Assembly (NCBI GenBank): GCA_038373865.1
Contig: JAXGGA010000025.1
Span: forward strand, 62,001-126,000
DNA from: Uloborus plumipes
Taxonomy: Eukaryota; Arthropoda; Arachnida; Araneae; Uloboridae
Length of the DNA stretch: 64,000 nucleotides
Direction: 5' to 3'
The position numbers and the translations under genes were made by a program. The number at the start of each line of letters is the position of its first letter. The first letter of the stretch is position 1. The notes under the pieces are model-generated. The model ran no database searches. It was given only the letters and a program-made list of their open reading frames with translations, and was not told where the DNA came from. Of this stretch, positions 58,295 to 64,000 are shown piece by piece.

Positions 58295-59649
58295 GTCAGT
58301 GTTTTAAATTTTGAAAATATTAATTTTAAAACTAGTTCAGAATAATTCCTTTTAAGTCCTTTATGTAACCTTTAATGAATATATGTTCTTATTTTTTAGT
58401 AAATGTTAAGAACTATGAGTGTGTCAAAGTGTCTTTTTAACATTATTTTCATATTCTGTTTAGTTTTATACAATGCTAATGAACCAATTGATGAACTCTG
58501 AAATTATGCTTTCTTAAAAGCATATGTACTGATTATTAGGTTTATTCTTTTCTTTTGAAGTAGATAAAAGATTTGATAAAAGGAGAAACATTTTGGGGAT
58601 ATAGAACATTGGGAGTATAAAGCAGTATCTTTAATGAAAGGTTTGATTTTTTTATATATATTTTCAGTGTAGAATATTTTTTTTTTTTCATGGTTGAATT
58701 CGTTTTACTATTTGTTTAGGTTTAATGTAGTATCTTTCCACTGATATGGCAAATCTCATATACTGTTGAAGACCCCCAAACCTGGTAATATTCTGAATGC
58801 TTAAGAACGTGATCTTTCCAGAAATCAAAGACTTTATTTCGAGACTTTAAATCTTGTCTCCAAAAATAACAAAAAATTATCACATCATGCCATATTTGGC
58901 ATGTATTTCGGAATTTCACCAAAGCGTGCTTCAAATTTCTTCTTATTTTTTATCTATCTGAATGAAAACAAACTTTTATATGTTAAAAAATGTCAAAAGA
59001 TAATTTGCGGTGGTGTTGAGTGACAAGTGTTGCTTTTTATTATTTGAGTAACAATTTATGCCGTTCGTTTCAATAAAGAAATTTTATTGATACTAAAAAT
59101 AAATTTGTACTTCTGCTCAATATGCTATATATTTTATACTAATTAGAAAATAAAAAGGTATATCATACACCAAAAGTTGATGAAAAAAGATTGCTATACT
59201 GCATGACCGATGGCACTAAAAGAAACATAACAAGATACAAATACTGTGCGTGCAGCAAGTAACAGCCGAATGTTAACAATTTTGGTTAGTTAAATTATAA
59301 TAAGCTTTTTTTTTTCCTTTCTTTTTTTTAAGAAAAATGTTTCCAGACTTCAGGATTCTGAAATTAGGGTTCCATATTGTAATATTCATATTATAAAAAC
59401 TTGCAAAGGTTAGCAAAAAATAAAAGAAAGTGAGTGAGAAATAGTTTTAGTATTTATGTACGTATGTTGTACATTAGGGTGAGGTGAAAAGGTACGAAAA
59501 AAAAAAAAGTTTATCGCAATTAATTAGCCTGTATGTGGAAAAGTTGCTACCTATAGGTGTAACTGTATCTCTGAAGTTTTAGTTCTCTACGAAGTTATCT
59601 TCATCTGCCTATTTATCATGGAAATTTTTATAAAATCGTTATATTTAAG
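58295..59649. other. CPT2 intron, no feature recognised
   Basis: Follows the exon 9 donor. AT-rich, with simple T and A runs. I see no CPT2 exon or recognisable repeat ends. Confidence 0.4.
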
Positions 59650-60484
59650 AAAGCTTAATGCAGCTCTTAGCATGTTTCATTTGAGAAAAGAAACCAAGGT
59701 CTCATCAGGTAGAGATGACTGCATAGCAAGTTCCATTACACTCCTATCCTTTTGTCTTCAAATCTTTAGGTTGGTTGTTTTCCAGAACTCCACAATATTG
59801 CATTTTAGTTTTAAATTTAGGCAACGAAATTTTCGATGCTATCCTTGATTTTATAAATCCTTCCTGAGCATTATTGCCACAGACAGCTGCTGATGCTTTA
59901 GTAACTATTTTCACACAGCGCTCTACTGCTTGTGAATGCCACGGAGATCTTTATATACTAATATCCTCAGGAATATCCAGAATCATCTGGTTCAATTCAT
60001 TATTAGAAATAGATTTCATAATCAGTGACTCAGTAAGTTTAACTTAACTTCAGTCAATTAAATCTACATTGTTATCTGCATTGAAATTTATACTGGAAAT
60101 CTTGAATTGTTGAACAATTTTATCAAGTTTAGCCATCTTTCTACACTTTAAAATTCTTCGAAGGCATAACTGTTGCACGTGTATTGGATCGTCAGACAGT
60201 ACTGACAGTATAATGTTCTCCGGATTCCCAAAATACCCGTTTCTTTGCCGTGTTTTATCTACTATGTTGTTTAGCTCTTTCGGTAAAAATCAAGATTTTT
60301 TTTATTATGCTGTAAAAGTGTTGACTACCGTACCAACATGATGATTCAGATTTAATATCAAACCACACGCATGCGTATACTCTACTAACATACTGTATTA
60401 AAATTCTCAAGTTCTCCTATGTCTCTTTTTCTGAAATATGTAGCCGCAAAATTCTTTTTGCTTTCCTTAGCCATCTGGCATGAC

Positions 60485-62329
60485 CATAGGCGGACTTAGG
60501 CTGTGAATTCTGGGGGTGCAACAAACCGAGATTTCCGTCCCCCCCCCCCCCCCGGAATTCCCGGGCAATCAAAACAAAAATTTTAGTTTTCCAATCAAGC
60601 TTTTTTTTGGCGCACGGAGCGTAAAGTTAGTAATTTTCAGGAGGGGGTCCGTGGAAGTCCGGACTTTGAGAACCTCTGAAGCAAGGACGTATTTAAGGGG
60701 GGGGGTCCGGACCCCCCCCCCAAACCGGATGTCTTTTATCTCAGTTCTCATCACTTACCTCAAAAAACCACAACCAAGACAGAAGGTGCTTTTTTCCTTT
60801 AAGTATTCCATTAATTGAAAAGTTTTTAACTTCCAAGTCAATTCAGAACGCGAGAACCTCCAAATGAATTCTGCAAATTTTCTGCAGTATCTTCAAATTA
60901 ATGAAGAAATTTCACAGAAATCTGCAAAATTTCTGCAGATTTCATGTAGAAATTTGTTAAAGAATCAAATTTTCCTGCGAAAATGCCGAGTTTGAGTCAA
61001 ATCAGCGTCATTTACGGGAAAATTAGATCTACTTCTAAGTAAAACCTGTGCAGAAAATTTACAGATTTTTTTAACAAAATTTGACGATTTTATATTACTA
61101 AAAAACCATGTACGTAGATTGTATCTATTTATGTATGTATGTCAGTATAACTGCTCCCGAACGCCAGTGAAATGATCATCGAACGAGATATCGATAAATT
61201 CGTAATTTTTTAGGCCTTGTGTTCGACTAATTTACATAATTTTACGATTTTAATTAGCGGGCATAATCAATTATATCTATATATTATTATATAAGCCGTC
61301 TTTTTTCTCCCACCGTTTTTTTCGAAATTTCGGATTCTGCTTCGCAAGTGGTCAATAATTTCTCTAATTAAACTGTGTTTGTTCAAGCTTTTAAATGAAA
61401 AAACTAGAAAATGTATAAGTTTAGAGATTTTATTTCGTATTGTCGAAAGAATTTTATAAACTTTCATGAAGAAAATTAATTCAATGTTTGAAAGTAAAAC
61501 CTTGCAAATATTATCGTCCAAAGCATAGTTGAATTTTGTATGAAGTCTTGTTCAAATCAAACAAGAGTTTAGAATTACATTATAATAGAACTCATACAGC
61601 TATGCATTCGATTCTATAGATAGTGATTCAGTTAGTTGGAGAGGGAGGGGGGGGCAATAAAATGAACATAAATATATGCATATTTTTTTAAAATATATTA
61701 CAAAGTTTAATATTTTATTGAAGTATTATCAACATTTTTCCTAATAATTCCTGGAAAAGTATATATCTTCTGATTTTCTTTTATTGTGAAATTTTTCTTC
61801 GAAGGAATTATATAACACTGTTTTTCGAAGCATGAACATAAATGTTTCAGTGAATGAAATGAGATGTGATGATTTTTTTTTCTTCACATTTAGAATTTTT
61901 GCATGGATGACTGTTATAAATTGCCAAAAATTAATTTACTACTGCAATTTTTTTAATTAATTACACTTAATTTCGTCATCAATTTTAATTAATCAATTAC
62001 ATTTTAAGTTTTCATTATATATTAAAAATTATTATAGTTTTAATTGAATAATGTAACAAATAATTAATACTTCTGATTTATCTTTCGTGATCTTGGATCT
62101 TCCCCCCCCCCCCTAAACAAAGTTCTAGATACGTGCTTGCTCTAAAGTACATAATATGTTGTATTTTTGGGTTTTCTTTCTAGTGAATTGAGTTGAATTG
62201 TAGCAATGAAAAAATATAACTTATTTCCCAAACTGTTTCCAGATGAAATACGCTAAATTTTTTTCAAAATTTAAGCAAAATGTTCGGGGGTGCGGGGCAC
62301 CCCCTGGCACCCCCGTAAGTCCGCCTATG
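60485..62329. mobile_element. hAT-type MITE inserted in the decayed ORF (outer nested element)
   Basis: Perfect 8-bp duplication GGCATGAC (60477-60484, 62330-62337). Inverted ends CATAGGCGGACTTA on both sides. Removing the element and one duplication restores the host ORF frame (...PGKMSHA / RWLRKA...). Without its own nested element it is about 380 bp. Confidence 0.82.
60682..62139. mobile_element. hAT-type element nested inside the previous one
   Basis: 8-bp duplication CTCTGAAG / CTCTAAAG (60674-60681, 62140-62147; 7 of 8 match). Ends CAAGGACGTATTTAAGGGG / CAAGCACGTATCTAGAAC, both next to G/C homopolymers. 1458 bp, no recognisable transposase. Confidence 0.72.
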
Positions 62330-63300
62330 GGCATGACTCATTTTTCCTGGAGCCTTTAGTGACAAATTGAATAGAATTTTTCCATTTGAAATTCCAGTGC
62401 ATATTTCGTAGAGATACTGCTGGTCTGTACTAAGTTCATTGAAGGCATTCTCGGACAAAGCTACTTCTACCCGTTCAAAGTTAACTACAGGCTTAGTTTC
62501 GCAGATTTGGGGGTGGGGATGTCCAACATATTTTTATCCCGGCTCTAAACCTAAAACAATATGCTTCTCTGTTATTGTTCTTTAAGCTGTCCTTTTTCCT
62601 TCCTTAATTTGAATAGAAGTCTTGTCTTTTTGACCGTCAAAGTACAGTCCATATTCTTCCGATGAAGAGAATTCTTCATTTTTCCTCTTCATCTCAAGAC
62701 GGTTTTTATATTTTCCTTTCGAATTTTACTACAATCGAGTACTTTAGAAGAATCTTCTTTCGTAATTATTCTTATATCTTGCAAAGCAGCATTTATGAGA
62801 ATTAAAGCTGACCTATCAGACATACCAGCTCTGTCACAAGCCTGTGCTACATTTGAAAGTCTAGTTTGCATTTGAAAGTTGAAAAAGAATCTTGACTTAT
62901 AATTGTACTTTTCGTTTTGAGTTGTTCATAGGCAGAAACCGTATCTTCATTTTCGTGAGAAGAATTAGAAGAATTCAAAATCTGTCCTATATTAGAAGGA
63001 AAAAGTCTACCTGTTCTTTCCACAATATTTTGCAGTTGAATAATTTTAGTGCTTTCAGCTGCTCTTTCTTTCAGTTTTAATCTCTTTTCAATCATTTTGC
63101 TTGCTTTTATATCAACATTTAAAATTATCATTTTACGTAGTGTTCTTTGATTCGTTAAAAATACTCTTTCAGCTATAGGAGCTTTAATTTTGCAAGTACA
63201 GAGAACAAAATCCTTGCATTTGCGTCATGAAATATCAAAAAGATTTTCCTCAGCTGATTTTCTAAAAGACAAAATTTTTCGAAAAATTTCGTACACCTTT

Positions 63301-64000
63301 TTATTTTAAATTCTTTTTAACATTACGATATTTTGTATAGTATTATTCTCTTACCTTAGATTGTATTTGTTGATCCGATGTAGTAGGAAATGACCTTTTC
63401 CCCCCATAAGCGTTTAAGAACAATCATTCTACGGGAGCATGCATCCTTACACGCAGGCTCCTTTTTTTAAAAAACAATCCAGGTGTACATATAAATAATG
63501 TCTTATGACATCCGCATAAGTATAGGTAGAGTATTGTGTTTGAAGATTTCAGGAGTTTCAAACAATGGACTTAGTTCTTGTGACCGAGTCTTGGGCACAT
63601 TGAAATGTTCGAAGTAACTAGAAAAAAATGGCTTGCACGTAATATAATCTAAAAAGAACACACTCCAGCAAAGAATTTCAACTAATTCAAAGAAAAAAAA
63701 TGCAATAGTAGTAGCAAACTAAATGAACGTAAACATTAGTAGGCTAAGAAGAGCATGCGCGGTGCGCAAGTGCTATGCACAGTTGTACACTTGAAGAACA
63801 TCCTACAATTGCTGAGGTTATTCACTTATTCCCTGACTATTTATTTCATTTAATAAAGTTTAGTGCCAATCATTCATAACTTCAAATGACAGAGGTTTTG
63901 TTTTTTTATAATTTCTTTTTTGCCAGATAGGTGAGAAATTAAGCAAAATACTTAAAATTCAAGGTCAGATAGCCAGATAAAGATATTATTTTATTTTGCT
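63301..64000. other. Probable CPT2 intron, no feature recognised
   Basis: AT-rich sequence beyond the decayed ORF. No conserved CPT2 C-terminal motif is seen on the plus strand, so the intron probably continues past the window. Confidence 0.35.

Larger units (their letters stand above)
59650..63300 (-). pseudogene. Decayed copy of a multicopy protein of unknown function
   Basis: On the minus strand a frameshifted ORF can be followed in order: CKCKDFVLCTC (Cys-rich, near 63210), VFLTNQRTLRKMIILNVD, RLSNVAQACDRAGMSDRSAL, LQDIRIITKEDSSKVLD, LYFDGQKDKTS, NAFNELSTDQQYLYEICTGI, then (beyond a nested insertion) RWLRKAKRILRLHISE, VYACVWFDIKSESS, NGYFGNPENIILSVLSDDP and HSQAVERCVKIVTKASAAV near 59900. 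I recognise this as a family present in many copies in arthropod genomes, probably carried by a transposon. It has no function I can name. Internal stops show that this copy is dead. Confidence 0.65.

Noticed and set aside
59618..59848. Candidate CPT2 downstream exon on the plus strand
   Set aside because: The translation lacks CPT2 C-terminal motifs and lies antisense to the decayed multicopy ORF.

Overview
This is a eukaryotic nuclear window. It is AT-rich, with short coding exons separated by kilobase-scale introns full of interspersed repeats. The gene content and repeat types (mariner/Tc1, hAT, CR1-like and I/LOA-like LINEs, a tRNA-derived SINE) point to an arthropod. I think a chelicerate such as a spider is most likely, but that is an inference from repeat style and not proven by the sequence.

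Three host genes can be reconstructed exon by exon with consistent splice phases. (1) Plus strand, about 689-14119: the C-terminal half of an SLC13/INDY-type Na+/dicarboxylate transporter (7 exons, 311 codons including the stop; the 5' part lies outside the window). (2) Minus strand, 43206-17565: a complete arylsulfatase B-type sulfatase (10 exons per transcript, 522 aa). It has a signal peptide and the catalytic residues I know for this family, plus a second equal-length version of exon 4 that looks mutually exclusive. (3) Plus strand, 43334-58294 and beyond: carnitine O-palmitoyltransferase 2 (CPT2), 9 exons covering about 427 codons, including the catalytic His. The last exons lie beyond base 64000. 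SLC13 and the sulfatase converge. The sulfatase and CPT2 are head to head, with only 127 bp between their predicted start codons, which implies a shared bidirectional promoter.

Most of the remaining sequence is mobile-element DNA in introns and intergenic spacers. From left to right: two piggyBac-like MITEs (140-1452); a TA-flanked MITE split by a 2.6 kb element with 6-bp target duplications (2398-5387); a tRNA-type SINE (7442-7812); a Tc1-type MITE (8062-8293); a hAT element with a degenerate internal tandem array (10406-12120); a pogo-like MITE (16626-16801); dispersed repeats (15831-16391, 18157-19872); an internally deleted mariner (22535-23244); a composite inverted-repeat element (28027-30421); several MITEs at 32-36 kb; a 5'-truncated 4.7 kb LINE (37700-42417); a CR1-like LINE fragment (43812-44406); nested MITEs (45127-45501); a perfect 287-bp-arm palindrome (50370-50961); a MITE carrying two CRE octamers (55315-55519); a 1.56 kb Tc1-type foldback (55766-57329); and a three-level nest at 59.6-63.3 kb, in which two hAT-type elements sit inside a decayed multicopy protein gene.

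The best candidates for new biology are the frame-enforced mutually exclusive exon in the sulfatase, the compact ARSB/CPT2 divergent promoter, and the repeat structures that would give long double-stranded RNA inside CPT2 introns.
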